A DNA stretch of 64,000 nucleotides, from assembly GCF_964340395.1 (NCBI RefSeq), contig NC_135557.1:22348725-22412724 (forward strand), read 5' to 3'. The notes beneath the pieces are model-generated. The model saw only the letters and a program-made list of their open reading frames with translations. It was not told the origin of the DNA and ran no database searches. The first letter of the stretch is position 1. Every line of letters begins with the position of its first letter. Position numbers and translations under genes: made by a program. Of the stretch, positions 11,991-24,489 are shown piece by piece. This DNA is from Glandiceps talaboti (lineage: Eukaryota; Hemichordata; Enteropneusta; Spengelidae).

Positions 11991-13842
11991 ATACATCGAG
12001 GGGAAACCTTTTTTTGAAAATTACAATACAAGTATACAGTATATACTTTAACAAATGTGGAGTGGAGTTTCAATAATAGCACTACTTAAAAAGTATATAT
12101 GTGACGATGATAATAAATGTTTTTCATATGTCGGCTACAGTAACACTACCATTTCATTGTCAACTTTTGAAAAATGGTCTTGGTGATTGCAGTGATGTAA
12201 CTTTATTCTCCTTGAAGTCTGCATTAGCAATGGACATCTAGCTACGGAAACGCCGTCATGTTGCAGACGCTACACAGTGGATGGCTTTCTCGAGTAACGC
12301 GATGGGCAGGTCGAGAGGTCGGCAAGCGAAGCTCTATAAGTGATGACGGACTATCATTCACAACGCAATTTAACGCGGGTAGGAATATTGAAAAGACGAG
12401 ACATATTAGAGGGATAATAGACCGAGTATGCTAGTCGGCTAGCTTCCAGTGACAGAGATCAGCCAGGCGCTAGTAAGTACGCATAAACAGCGAAAAAAAT
12501 GAAAACATTTATTCTGGTTGATGAAGCGTAATGGCGAGGCATTCAAGCAGTTTTTAAACTAATCCATTTGGACTCTTAATTCCATATTACTGGCAGTTGA
12601 GTCCTCATTTGCACACAGGAGATTTAAAGAGAGCACACACGGTCTTTTTTAACACTAACTCAGTGTAGAGTAATTCCCCTCCCAGAGGACCTTCTGATTG
12701 GTTTTTATCAAGCCATACATGTAGGATTCGATGAGTTGAGTCGACTCCAAACATTACTATTATTACATTATCGACTTGAGTTCTCTCGAAGCCAGCCGTT
12801 CACTTGTACACCGTTACCTTATATACTTGTCAAGTATTTCCGATCTCAAGATGAATAAAATCTGATATTTTCACTCAAACTATCTACTCTCGAAATCAAT
12901 ATGGATAATTAGTACCTCTTGGTCTAAAACGAAACAGAAATCGTCTGAAAAATCCAAAAAAGGAGAAGTTTTGAACGAATGAGATTGACGGGTAAGTATT
13001 CGCCGATGAGATTGATGTAAGGTAAATAACGTTAACACTAACCGCACGGTAATGAGAACTTGAATGTTGTCTTTCAAAATAGTTCAAATGAAGTTGAATT
13101 TTGAATTAATATACTACTTTGGATAGGCAAGTGTTTGTTTTCGGATTATATTTATGAAGTGGGAGGGGAGGTATTACTTTCCCGCGTCAATAGAGACCAT
13201 AGTTAAACAAAATGAAAAACGTATAACTTTCGGAGTTTGATGACACTGAATGATACACAGTAGTATAAGTATATTAACACTGTAGAAGTTATCGACTTCT
13301 TGAGGTTGCACGCGATTGATTCCGACCAGAGACAAAAAAATATAGTAATGTTTAGCGTTTCTCGTATTCAGAACTATATACATCTAAAGAGAAGATTTTC
13401 ATTTTTATACATTTCTTGCCTGGAAATGAAAAAAAATGAAGGTGGAAACCTTCGCTACAACGAGCACATGTAGAAATTCAACTTCGGAGAGATATTTTGT
13501 GTTAAATCCAAGTTCATCGATTTCTGTCTAAAATTGAGATGAGATCTGACAGAAATTCACATCAATGCGAACTTTGTGAACCGAGATTTGGCGGCAAAGT
13601 TCGTGAGCGTAGAGATCGAAAGAAGTGAAAGTTGCAACGTTAATTGCAACCTTCAAGTTTCCAAGATACAACGTCTGACAGATTCTACGATGACGAACAC
13701 ATGTAATGACTGACTGAGTTGTACAAGTTTAGTTGCACTGTAGTGAACTAAATCATTTGATAATTGTGATATCAGTCGTAACTTAATGTTCAACACCTGA
13801 CAGTATAATTACAATACATCTTCCATGTCATTTCGTCACTTC

Positions 13843-14212
13843 CTGTCATTAGCAGCGATTGGGTTACGACTTGTCTTGTACTTTGTGTCAGTAACGTCAA
13901 TTGGTTACTGGCTTGATTTGTAGTTTGTGTCATTTACTTCGATTGGTTTCAGGCTTTACTTGAAGTCTTCGTCTGACGTCGTTTGGTTACTGACTTGACT
14001 TGTAGTTGTTTCATTTGCAGTGATTGGGTGACGACTTGTCTTGTACTTTGTGTCATTTGCAGTGATTGGGTGACGACTTGTCTTGTACTTTGTGTCATTG
14101 GCAATGATTGGTTACTGACTTGTCTTGTACTTTGTATCATTGGCAATGATTGGTTACTGACTTGTCTTATACTTTGTATCATTGGCAATGATTGGTTACT
14201 GACTTGACTTAC
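13843..14212. repeat. 42-bp tandem repeat
   Basis: The unit resembles TGTCATTGGCAATGATTGGT followed by TACTGACTTGTCTTGTACTT. The three or four rightmost copies are nearly identical and those on the left are progressively diverged. Because 42 is a multiple of three, open frames appear on both strands without being genes. Confidence 0.9.
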
Positions 14213-14345
14213 AGCTTTTATTATTCAGTTTGATGTACAATGGTTTAGTTACGTCTAGCTGACACCATTGCGACTATTTTCCCCTAAGTACGTACTTTCT
14301 CTAGAAGTAGTGTGTGACATAAATCACTATATCTGCACAACATAA

Positions 14346-14963
14346 TCACCATCACCATTGCCGCCACCACCACCACCACCACCACCACCACCACCACCAC
14401 CACCACTACCACTATCATCATTATCATCACTATCATCACCATCATCACCACCACCACCACTATCACCATCATTACCACCACCTCCATCACAACCACCATC
14501 ACAACCATCACCATCACCACCACCACCACCACCACCATCACTATCACCATCACTACCACCACCACCACCATCACAACCATCACTATCACCACCATCACAA
14601 CCATCACTATCACCACCATCACAACCATCACTATCACCATCACCACCACCACCATCACTACCACCACCACCACCACCACCACCATCACAACCATCACTAT
14701 CATCACCACCATCACCACCATCATCACCACCACCACCACCACCACCGCCAACATCACAACCTTCATTATCACCACCACCACCACCACCACCACCACCATC
14801 ATCATCACTATCATCATTATCACCACCATCACCACCACCACCACCACCGCCAACATCACAACCATCATTATCAGCACCATCACCACCACCACCACCATCA
14901 CCACCACCACCATCACCACCACCACCATCACCACCACCACCATCATCATCATCACTATCACTG
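14346..14963. repeat. 600-bp CAC/CAT triplet tract
   Basis: Continuous CAC/CAT/ACC triplets with recurrent CACAACCATCACTATCACC blocks. The same six-frame effect gives poly-Pro/Ser, poly-Gly/Asp and poly-Val/Met frames of over 200 residues; none is taken as coding. Confidence 0.97.
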
Positions 14964-17101
14964 TCGATAAAAACCTCATTACGTAACACCAACAGTAACT
15001 GATTGTGTATTACTGTATGAAAAGCAATGTCAATAAAAATTATAGTTAAAATGAAAATTAAAAGCTGCTCTCATTTTCGTTAATTTCTTTTTGTCAAGCA
15101 ATGTTTGAATTCTCCGTGAATTCTCCGTCAATATTAAAGTTTGTTGATTTTAACGGCCGGTGAATTAATCAGTAATGGTATCCATGGAAACAATCGCAGT
15201 GTTTAAAAAGATGAAATTTAGGTTAAAATAGAATCCAAGGTTTGACCACTAAAATGGTTTACCAACATCACTTTCTGTCCGCTAGATTAAAACTTGAAGC
15301 GCTCAAATTAATAAAGGGACTATTTAGAAATTATGAATTGCCCGGCGTCAATGGAGCGATATTAAATTTGTTATTTATTCATGCGACACTTTCACATTAA
15401 ATATGATGTTAATTGCTGCATAGATACAACAATGATGATTTTTTACCGTAGCTACCATTTACACTAACATACGTTTCACGCCTCGTTTCCAAAACACTAA
15501 CAACACAAAAGCGCCGATCTTTGGTCCTTGTGGACGACATTTCCAACAGCATTTGACGTGTAGTATTTCGCCCCAAAACTTCCATCAACACTTTTTTTTT
15601 TTACAAAAAAAAATTGCAAACATTTTATTATATATTATGAAGTATGAATCAATAATAAGCAACTTGTTGTAATTGTAAAGAAGAAATACGATCGTAGAGT
15701 TAAATTTCAGTAAAACGCTTGAAAAAGTAGACAAAGGGTGCCGCCGTCATAAAAGCGTAATGGCAACGCAAATACACTAATGTATGATCAATTAAGCAAT
15801 ATTGAATATTCTGGTCATTTAACCCCGCCAGAAACCGGCACTTTTCAACTGAAATGTTTGACTACAAATTCTTGATTTTTGGTTACTCTTTGCCATATTT
15901 TAGATTATTCATTTTGGTTTAGAATCAAAGAAATGACGATTTCATATAAACTGACGTCAAAATAATTGTTTGAAAGTGGAAAAAATGAGGAAAAAGTTCA
16001 ATTTGATTCTTCACATATGTGTCACCGTTTTCAACGCTTTCTTATACCGCCAACGTACAAGAACAAACCATATTTAGTGAGATGCCATTGTGACATATAC
16101 AAGACTGTCTTACAAGGTAAAACATGGCGTGACGTCAGTGTTTTGAAAAATAAATAGGCAAATCTTTTACAAATTCAATAAAAAGCTCTTTTCAACCGAA
16201 CGTTATCTGAAAATGTCCTCTTTTTTAATTTTATGAAATAGTGGTTTTGGAAAAATAGAACAAAACCATGGCAACAAAGTTATTTCAAAATTTATTTCAA
16301 AATGTTCGGATGAAATTGTCCAATTATATACAAAAGAAAAATGTAATTAAATTTATTCTTCGAAGTGTCTGGTATCAATGATGTAGTTAATATAGAATAA
16401 TGAAAAACCTACAATTTTGAATTGTAGTATCCATACATAACGTAGTATTTGAATAATAGTACATGTAGGTATCACAGAGTGAACTGACGAGTTACGCTGT
16501 TTGACGGAGTTTTAACTTTTAGATTTGAAATATCTGACACTTCAGGTTTTCGTGAATTGCTCATTTGCCATAAAAGAGTATAATGCGTTGCAATCATCGG
16601 ATAGTGTGACACTTTTGCAGCTTTATTGTTCCTATACCGACTTCCTCCCTCTTCCCATACTTCATATGTATTCCTGATTACATCAAATCCCGGATCTCTC
16701 TGAGTACTTTCAAGGAAAGGGATTCGTGATTTGTTTCTAGTGCGAGTAAAATGGAAGCGTTTTCGGAAGGAAAATACTCGGAAATCGGCACGTTTCTCAA
16801 AGGCCTAAACGTTCTCGTTTTCAACATGCCTAAAAGCAATCAAATGGTGGGCGACTGTGTCGGTCCGTCAATTCCACTTGCTAAGGAGAACTCCACTCTA
16901 CCTGTGACGTTCTTTTGCCATACTTCTCATAGTAATAACGACTCATTATTAGACATGTTTTCACACTTTTAGTCTGTGAGTTGTTGTCTTTGCAGTCCTT
17001 CTATCACTTGATAGCCCGTCAAGACACATCATAGAGACATATCAGTTTCTCCACTACTACCATTCTAACAGCGATGTTTGCCCTTTTACCTTATCTTTCA
17101 G

Positions 17102-17149
17102 ATCCGTACCAAATCTTCGGCGCTGCAAGCAGCCGACTGGCATCTTCTG
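17102..17149 (+). CDS. ERG/FLI1-like: ERG/FLI1-like gene 1, 48-nt exon preceding the ETS domain
   Basis: A short internal exon between the acceptor TTATCTTTCAG and a strong donor GTAAGT. In phase 1 it encodes DPYQIFGAASSRLASSG across its two junctions. Vertebrate FLI1 and ERG have DPYQILGPTSSRLANPG in the same place, immediately before SGQIQLWQ of the ETS exon; the length (48 nt) and phase agree with a 16-codon cassette. The match to a short, subfamily-specific peptide, with consistent splice phase on both sides, makes this call strong and places the gene in ERG/FLI1 rather than FEV or other ETS groups. Like the 69-nt exon it is phase-symmetric and can be skipped without a frameshift. Confidence 0.94.
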
Positions 17150-17470
17150 GTAAGTTTGCTACTTTTTTTAAACATTAAAAAAAAATGGAAACTGAGGTAG
17201 TGGACTACATTTTCAGTGCTAGCTATTAAGCGCTTTTCAATATAGCTTGCCTCTTTATCGAGACAGTAGTCGCCTGCGAAAAAAAAGAGATTGCAATTTC
17301 TGTCGTTGGGCCGAAGATAATATTGAAATCAGAATGACTATATGGCTAATGATATGCTAACAATAATTATTGATTTGCAAACTGAGAAAGTAAAGATATA
17401 TAAGAATGCATGATTTAAGAAAACAAGTTTTCTTTCAATACTTTATTCGGTTCATTTTTAACTACAAACA

Positions 17471-17672
17471 CCATTTACTCCTTATTCCTATACTTTTTTC
17501 ACCCTCCTTATTCGTATACATTTTGTTCACCCTCCTTATTCCTATACATTTGTTCACCCTCCTTATTCGTATACATTTTTTCACCCTCCTTATTCGTATA
17601 CATTTGTTCACCCTCCTTATTCCTATACATTTGTTCACCCTCCTTATTCGTATACATTTTTTCACCCTCCTT
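17471..17672. repeat. 27-bp tandem repeat, about 7 copies
   Basis: The unit is GTTCACCCTCCTTATTC followed by (C/G)TATACATTT. Copies with CCTATACATTTG and CGTATACATTTT are interleaved. It gives open frames on both strands because the unit is nine codons long. Confidence 0.93.
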
Positions 17673-18199
17673 ATATAAATTGCATGAAAAAAAAATAACT
17701 TTTTGAATTACGAGCTAAACTGTATGTATCGTATACAGTTGGCGTAGTATCACCGATACCATTAAACTCATATATATGTATATGTATATGTGTATACTTC
17801 TACATGTGATTTAGATAGAATATTCGATTCACAAATTCGAACTTTTAAGTTATAAAATAGAGTTACTGATATTGAACGAATGTATAGAAATGGCCAGAAA
17901 ACGGCTTGTTGTAGATTGCAGCTGGTCGACATTTAAAAATTGATTTAATTAAACAGATTTGGTTGATATTACAACGATATAAATTGGGCAATGTACAGTT
18001 AAGAAAACTGTCGTTTTATTTTAAAAAAAGAGATTGAACAATCTAGGGACGAACATTTAGAATCATCAAAATAGACAAACAGAGAATGTCGTATGTGATA
18101 ACGTCTGAGGTCAAAGTTCACCTTTTGCTTAGGGGTTCATGTCAATGCTGTAGACAGAACAGAGGTAGATATGTATCGTGATTAACTTGGAGATAAGAA

Positions 18200-18580
18200 C
18201 AATATTATTGTATGCTGTGATCAGAACTAGAACAGAACAGGCACGGCAAAGACAGATGGTTCGATCAGAAAACAAATCTACCAACACACAAGATGTACTT
18301 ATATTCTGAATTCGCTATGGCAAGGCAAAGATGGTTCAATTTGATTAATCTATGAAATATTAAAATTCAAATTCTATGGTGTACTTTACCTTCAGAACTA
18401 GATGGTTATGGTCAGGGGAGATGGTTCGATTTGAAAAATCTGCTATTGTCAAAAGGTAAATTTGATTGAGTCCTTTACGTCCACAACTACATGGCTACTG
18501 TCAGGAAAGACATTTTGTTTGTTAAAATCTAAATATTACAAGTTAAGTTTGATTGGTACTTTACGTATACAAGGGTTGGA
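18200..18580. repeat. Degenerate ~100-bp tandem repeat, about 4 copies
   Basis: Recurring order: AGAACTAGA or similar, a GGCAAAGA/GGTCAGGGGA block, GATGGTTCGATTTGA, AAATCT, then TTACTTTACGT. Copies begin near 18225, 18310, 18395 and 18475. They are well diverged, so this is an old array. Confidence 0.6.
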
Positions 18581-19088
18581 GTACATTGTGCAGAATTGTA
18601 CATTTTTAACTTCAAAGGTATTATGCACAATTGCATATGCAGTCACCGATATGGTGACACATCCGCACTTTTCTTGGCGATCTTGTCTGTATAAAGTTTT
18701 CGCTCGGATACAACATTTTTTTTCATTTTTTTTTTACATTTTTTTTACATTTGGGATTATCAACAGCGTTTAGTATGATAGAAAACTCACCATTTTATTT
18801 TGAGATTGTAATCAACCTAACCGTATTTGAAAACTCTGGTAGTACAGTCCTCGATTGAGCTTCATCAAAATATCGCCTTTACGGTTGTGTGAACTGAAGG
18901 TTTTCCTGTTACTTCCTCGTGACTCAGCTAGTCTGAGGTGGCAAAAACAAATTCAGATAAGTATTGAAAAAAGTACACTTCCCACATTTCCTGTAATGTT
19001 CAAGGCCACGTTTTGAAGTTTGCATAATTTGAAATTAGATTTGAAGACGTGGGACATTCGACCATGATTTTTACGAAATATATAAACA

Positions 19089-19284
19089 CCCCAACACCCA
19101 CACACACATACACCCATACATGAAAACATATGCACGCCCGCACCCACACATGCACGTGCGCACAAAATAATACATACATACATACATACATACATACATA
19201 CATACATACACACACACATACATACATACATACATACATACATACATACATACATACATACATACATACATACATACATACATA
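19089..19284. repeat. (CACA)n/(ATAC)n microsatellite
   Basis: CACACCCACA-rich DNA leads into a pure (ATAC)n run from about 19169 to 19284, with one ACAC interruption. The Tyr-Val-Cys-Met frames on the minus strand are simple-repeat read-through. Confidence 0.96.
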
Positions 19285-19511
19285 AGCTGAAATGATATGT
19301 TATGTGAACTGCTGTGAATATCGACGTATAACATACACCTAACGTTATATAATGTAACTTTTAAATATTTATCAAATATACACAAAGCCTACAGCATAAA
19401 TGACCTTTTTATCGTTCTCAAACGCCCTGGACTTAATCGCAACGTAGGATCTATGGACCATCTGATTCACTGTTTTAATTTTCATCTCATTTTCAATTTC
19501 TGCTTTGACAG

Positions 19512-19640
19512 GCTTCACATCAGCCTGTTTTACTTTCTCCTTGCATATTGCAAACCCATCAGCCTGTTTTACTTTCTCCTTGCATATTGCAAACCCATCA
19601 GCCTGTTTTACTTTCTCGCTACATATTGCAAACCCATCAC
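19512..19640. repeat. 39-bp tandem repeat, 3 copies
   Basis: The unit ATCAGCCTGTTTTACTTTCT continues CCTTGCATATTGCAAACCC. The first two copies are nearly identical and the third carries CGCTACATATTGC. The 63-residue frames it generates are not supported as genes. Confidence 0.92.
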
Positions 19641-20670
19641 GTAAGGTTGACTATTTTTCTTCCAAATAAGAAACATTATTTTGACGGTTTGTCATTTAGA
19701 TTTTTAGTTCAAATAAATCCCGAATGGTATAGTTTGTGACTTGGATTTGTTGTGCAGTGACTGTGATATTATGTGAAGTGACAGTAAAAGCAGCCATATC
19801 TTTATCTGAATGCAACTTGTGTACCCTTGATCCCCAGGCTTAATGCGATTGGCTGTTAGCAGCTGGCTAGCCCCGAATCGTTGACAGGCACCTTAGTATG
19901 ATATAGTGTAGTCCGTTTGACTTTGAGTCCTACACATTTATCTGCTGCAGAATTATTGTACATAGATGACATCCGGGCACTTAAAGTAATGTTTATGACA
20001 TTGAAGTACAGGTTGGACGTGACCCTATCTGACGTACATGTACGTGTGACTGATCAAATTGCTCATAGCTAGGTTCATTCAATTTGTCATCTAACGTTAT
20101 CTAGATGCTTGTAAATAAATTCTGCTTTGTTGTGTTCCTTTACTCTCTTTTATTGGGAGTTTTGATGGCCATGATATAAGGAAATAACAACATAAAAATA
20201 GAAAAGGAACGCAAATTCAAAATGAAGTCAAGGACACTTTTTTTTCAAATTTAGAAATAGCTAAAGTGAATCTAAAACACTTTCTTCTCTCAAATGCGAG
20301 CTTCAAATTATATGAACAGGGGTTAGTTCCTTTGAATGATCAACGGTTACGATTATACGCTAACAGAAAATCAAAGTTCTTCAAATTTTTCTAAACTTTG
20401 TCAGATGAAATCGTGTTTCTGGTGTTTTTGAAATAATAGAAGACATGTGAGGATCTCAATTTTGTTTACAAGGAACTCCACAATTAATTATTTCCCTATA
20501 GAATTAAAACAGTATTCGGTGGCTATATTGGATTCTAAGCTTAAGATTACTTAGTTCTGATAACATTTTGACCTGTATTTCGAAAAAAAAAAGTATGTGG
20601 TGACCCCTGATTTATTTCTTGACTATAATTCAGAATTGAAAGCGTCTTCTTGAAGAAAGTAAAACAAATA

Positions 20671-21009
20671 TTAAAGTCGCCATATTGATGAGGAATGGGT
20701 ATTTATTTTGGATTTTTAATTTATAAAACAATTCTATCATGGCGTCCTACTTGAAAAATCAACATGAAACAACATATGCAAAATCCTTGTTTGTGACTCA
20801 ATACTTTGCAAAAGCTTAATAAACGTATACAATCTTTGTTATTGTACGTACAATAATAAACTTTTTACGTATTTTTAGCTTTTTGCAAAGTATTGAGTTA
20901 CAAACACAGACTTGGCATATGTTGTTTCATATTGATTTTTCAAGTAGGACGCCATGATAAAATTGTTTTATAAATTAAAAATCCAAACTAAATACCCAAT
21001 CCGCTTTAA
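20671..21009. mobile_element. 339-bp palindromic MITE-like element flanked by TTAA
   Basis: The left arm (about 20692-20838) and right arm (about 20857-21002) are reverse complements along nearly their whole length. Shared blocks include ATGGCGTCCTACTTGAAAAA and GGATTTTTAATTTATAAAAC. The centre is the perfect palindrome TTATTGTACGTACAATAA at 20839-20856. TTAA occurs at 20671 and at 21006, consistent with the TTAA target preference of piggyBac-type transposons, although the outermost 20 bases of the arms match poorly. There is no ORF, so it would be a non-autonomous foldback element. The structure is seen directly; the transposon class is inference. Confidence 0.75.
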
Positions 21010-22555
21010 ATAGTGGACTCCCAAGGCGTTTTGCTAGATGTTTATCGTGGAAATTAACTCTAGTACTAAATTGATATTAATGTTGTTTCGATTAAAAGTG
21101 ACACGTGATCAATAAATTAACAAAGAACAAGAAAAACAAACTTTAAAACAAGAAAAGGCAGTTTCTGCATGTAAAGCAGTGAACGCGTAATATGTAGGCA
21201 GTTAAATGGCTAATAACACCATCTCTAGTATCATGAGATTAGAATTTGTAAACCAGCCAAAATATCAAATATTAAAATTATTTGCAAAATATAGGAGTAG
21301 AGGTATACGTACATCTATGATAATACATTGAATAACGAACGTGGCATTTTGAAGTTTATTTACTGTGATGTTAAATGTGATAGTTAGAGAAAAGAAAAAA
21401 ACCAAAGCAACCGGTTTAACGTAGATGGTAAATGTAGACGATTTTGGTAGGTTTATACATCAGGAAGGAAAAAACTTATTTTATGCACTTCAAATGTTGA
21501 AACTCTCTCTTGGCGATCTAGTGCATGCTAATATTTGAAGCGAGATGAAGCCTTCAAAGTGATGATCGAAAATATTAATTTTGATAATCATATTTGATCA
21601 TGACAAGAAGACATTTAAATATCTGACCACAGATCCAAGTTTCATATCATCGAATGGTTTTAAAATACAAATTGAATAGTTAGATTTTCCAAATGATGTA
21701 TAAAATAGTATCCCTCTAGTTTTATTTGTTGGACAATGATCGCCCATGTCAGTAAGAAAAAGACTGGACACTTTGATTTGTGACAAGCGAAATCTATACT
21801 CACTAGCTGTAGCTGGAACGTTGTTACGAACAAAGTGACTTGCTAGATATAGATATAGTGACTTATTTGTAATATCAAACACTCTGAACAGTGCATGTGG
21901 TTATATAAACATATTAAAAAATTGTGTAGAAGTACATATCCTTTGTTGCAATATATCCAATTAAATTGATTTGGGGCCCGCAAACAAAGATCAACGCCAG
22001 TTTTGAAAACATGATTTCGACTTATTACTGTACTACTTTCAAATCAAATAGACCTCATATACAATGTCTAATTATTGGTATTTTGACAACTTTCAATGAA
22101 TATATTGTTGGTTGTCTGATCAAAAAATAATTTGACCCTGGTTACAACCAGTATAGCTGTGAATAATACCATATCATGTTGTGTTGTGACCAGAAACCTA
22201 ACACGTCATTGTATAGTTACAAAGTAAGAATGTAGTGATTCAGAATTGACACTAACCACTGATTGTACATGGGAAATAATTATCCACATTTTGTCCGAAC
22301 TACGTATGTAACTCGAGACTGAATGACCATATCAAATAACAGGCTGTTGTGTCACACAAGAGGTCACTGATGACATCATTGGTTAATGTGTTGCCCCTAG
22401 CAACTGACACCGTTTGAAAGCTTGTATTAAAATGAATTCTGACTAGTTTAACAATGTCAGTGGTGTGATGAAGATTCTAACACCTGCTATGAAGTAACAG
22501 GAAATTGTAAAATCGCTACGGTTTCCAGTCAACGCGGTGTAATTTTCATTCTGAT

Positions 22556-23180
22556 ATCAAAGTTAATTGCTCATGACAAAACATGACATACAGCAGTGTA
22601 GGTAGGTCTAATAGCCTATTTTGTAAAAAAAAAATACAAGTATTTTTTATTTTAGGAGGGAAGGGGAGGAAGGGGACAGGGTGTATTCCAATATCCAACT
22701 TAGTTGCACATGACAACACATCGCTCTAATAGTTTATTTTGTTCAAAGTTCGAGTACTTAAAAAGTTAGGAGTTCGGGAGAGGGAAGGGATGCACTCCAA
22801 TATCTAAGAAAGTTGCACATGACAACACGTCTCATACAGTTGTGTAGTTCGGCCTTATCGCCTACTTTCAAATTGTAAAATTAATGTATTTTACGGGGAG
22901 GAAGGAAGGAAGGAAGGGAGGGAGGAGATATCGATGTATTCCGATATCCAAGTTAGTTGCTCATAACAACACGTCATATACACTGTTGTAGTTTGGCCTT
23001 ATCGTCTATTTTGTCTATTTTGTAAAGTTAAAGTACTTTTGAACTTAGGAGGTCGGGGGAGAGAGGGGGTGTATTCCAATATGCAAATTAGTCGCATATG
23101 ACAACACGTCACATACAACAGTGTAGGTCGGTCTTATTACCTACTTGGTAAATATCAGAGTACTGTTACAAGTTGGGGGA
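22556..23180. repeat. Degenerate ~110-145-bp tandem repeat with purine-rich core, 5 copies
   Basis: The landmark TTGCACATGACAACACGTC or a variant recurs near 22570, 22706, 22816, 22960 and 23092. It is followed each time by a GTGTAGGTCGGTCTTAT-like segment, then a purine-rich GGAGG/GGAAGG block, then GTATTCCAATATCC. Copies are clearly diverged. Confidence 0.8.
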
Positions 23181-24489
23181 GTGGATGCATTGTGCTCTAA
23201 CTATCGAGACGCTGCACTGTAGGCAGTTGCGTTGGAACCTATACATGTATGTGTATGTGTACATGTAAAAATATTGAACAAGAAGCGAAACAAATGTATT
23301 ACCATAATTACTTATGATACGTTTACCCATAGATGATTCAATACAATATTACAAGTAAATAAGTCATTGTATCATAGTGTTACAAAACAGTTTCAGTTGC
23401 AACTAGTGGAGTTTTAATATGTATATTTCACAATAAGTCAGCGTGGTAGAGTGTTATGACCTCTTTGGAAGTTAATACACCTATCATAGCAGTTAGTCCA
23501 TTATTCAACTACAACATTCATTCATCCATTCTCTGCATGTAACGCATCACATCAATGACACGGAGGTTAGTCTCAAATAGTATCAGACAAACTGAGACCG
23601 TTGTGCTGGAATAACCTATAGACAAATTGTCCGTCGGTACACAGATTGAACTTCTAGTGTGCATGACAGCACTGTACAATGGCGATTGAACTGTTTAGGC
23701 TAGTTTTCCTGTATTGACAGTATGCAATTTCTTACTTTGTTAGTGGCCAATCTAATTCTGATCCTCAACACTGACCCAATATCACTCCTGATCATACTTG
23801 TGCCAACAAATATACAAGGAAAGGTACTTTTGGTTAAATCATAGTTTTGTACTTCCACAGATAAATTACTTACATTTTTGTCGAAAATGACATTACAATC
23901 TCCCGAACAGAATTTAGAATTAAAAGCTTACATTTTGTTCAAATGACTTTGAGAAGAAAGTGCTTGCAATCAAATTATCTTTTTAAAGAGCATACATTAT
24001 GTACAATGTGACACGAGTGTCTGATTTTGACACCGAAACTCCTATCTAGATAAAGTCTTGTCAGATCTTAAAATCGTCATCTATTGTCTAAAAGGATTGT
24101 AATTCCGATATTTGGTCACCGAAGATAAAACAATCGCATGTTTATCATTTACATAATTTTCCGTCTTGATCTAATAAATTATTGACTCATTTTTGCATCC
24201 AAATAGCCCAAACTTTGATTAAAATTCAAAAACGGAACAGGCAGGTATTTTCATGTCAAAGATGGCGGAAAGCTGTAGAAGAAATGGCGGGAAACTATCG
24301 CGCGACACAGGAATTGTGGTGGATAATAGCGCCGTATGAGACAGGAAATAGCCGATTGAAAATAGTCGAGTAGAAATAGCTTTGTGTGGTAAAGACATCT
24401 TGACTCAGGAACAATTCACTGATTTCACTTTGTGCTTACATTGTACATGTTGGGATAGAATCAGTGGACGACTATAACTTTATCTTTGG

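Larger units (their letters stand above)
5751..17101 (+). other. Intron of gene 1, about 11.35 kb
   Basis: It is bounded by the donor GTATGT at 5751 and the acceptor ending TTATCTTTCAG at 17101, and both neighbouring exons are in phase 1. It contains triplet and tetranucleotide tracts, the inverted copy of the dispersed repeat, a 42-bp array and a 600-bp CAC/CAT tract, each listed separately. Apart from these, 8466-10570, 12000-13840 and 14965-16600 show no supported gene. A short ORF with a plausible leader at 16751-16972 is discussed under findings. Confidence 0.75.

Noticed and set aside
14284-15002. Three overlapping >200-residue ORFs (poly-Val/Met, poly-Gly/Asp, poly-Pro/Ser)
   Set aside because: All come from the CAC/CAT triplet tract in different frames; triplet repeats lack stops in most frames.
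18250-18275. tRNA B-box-like GGTTCGATCAG
   Set aside because: Part of a degenerate tandem repeat; no A box or cloverleaf can be drawn around it.
20671-21009. microRNA precursor
   Set aside because: Arms of about 150 bp are far longer than a normal pre-miRNA; a foldback mobile element fits better.
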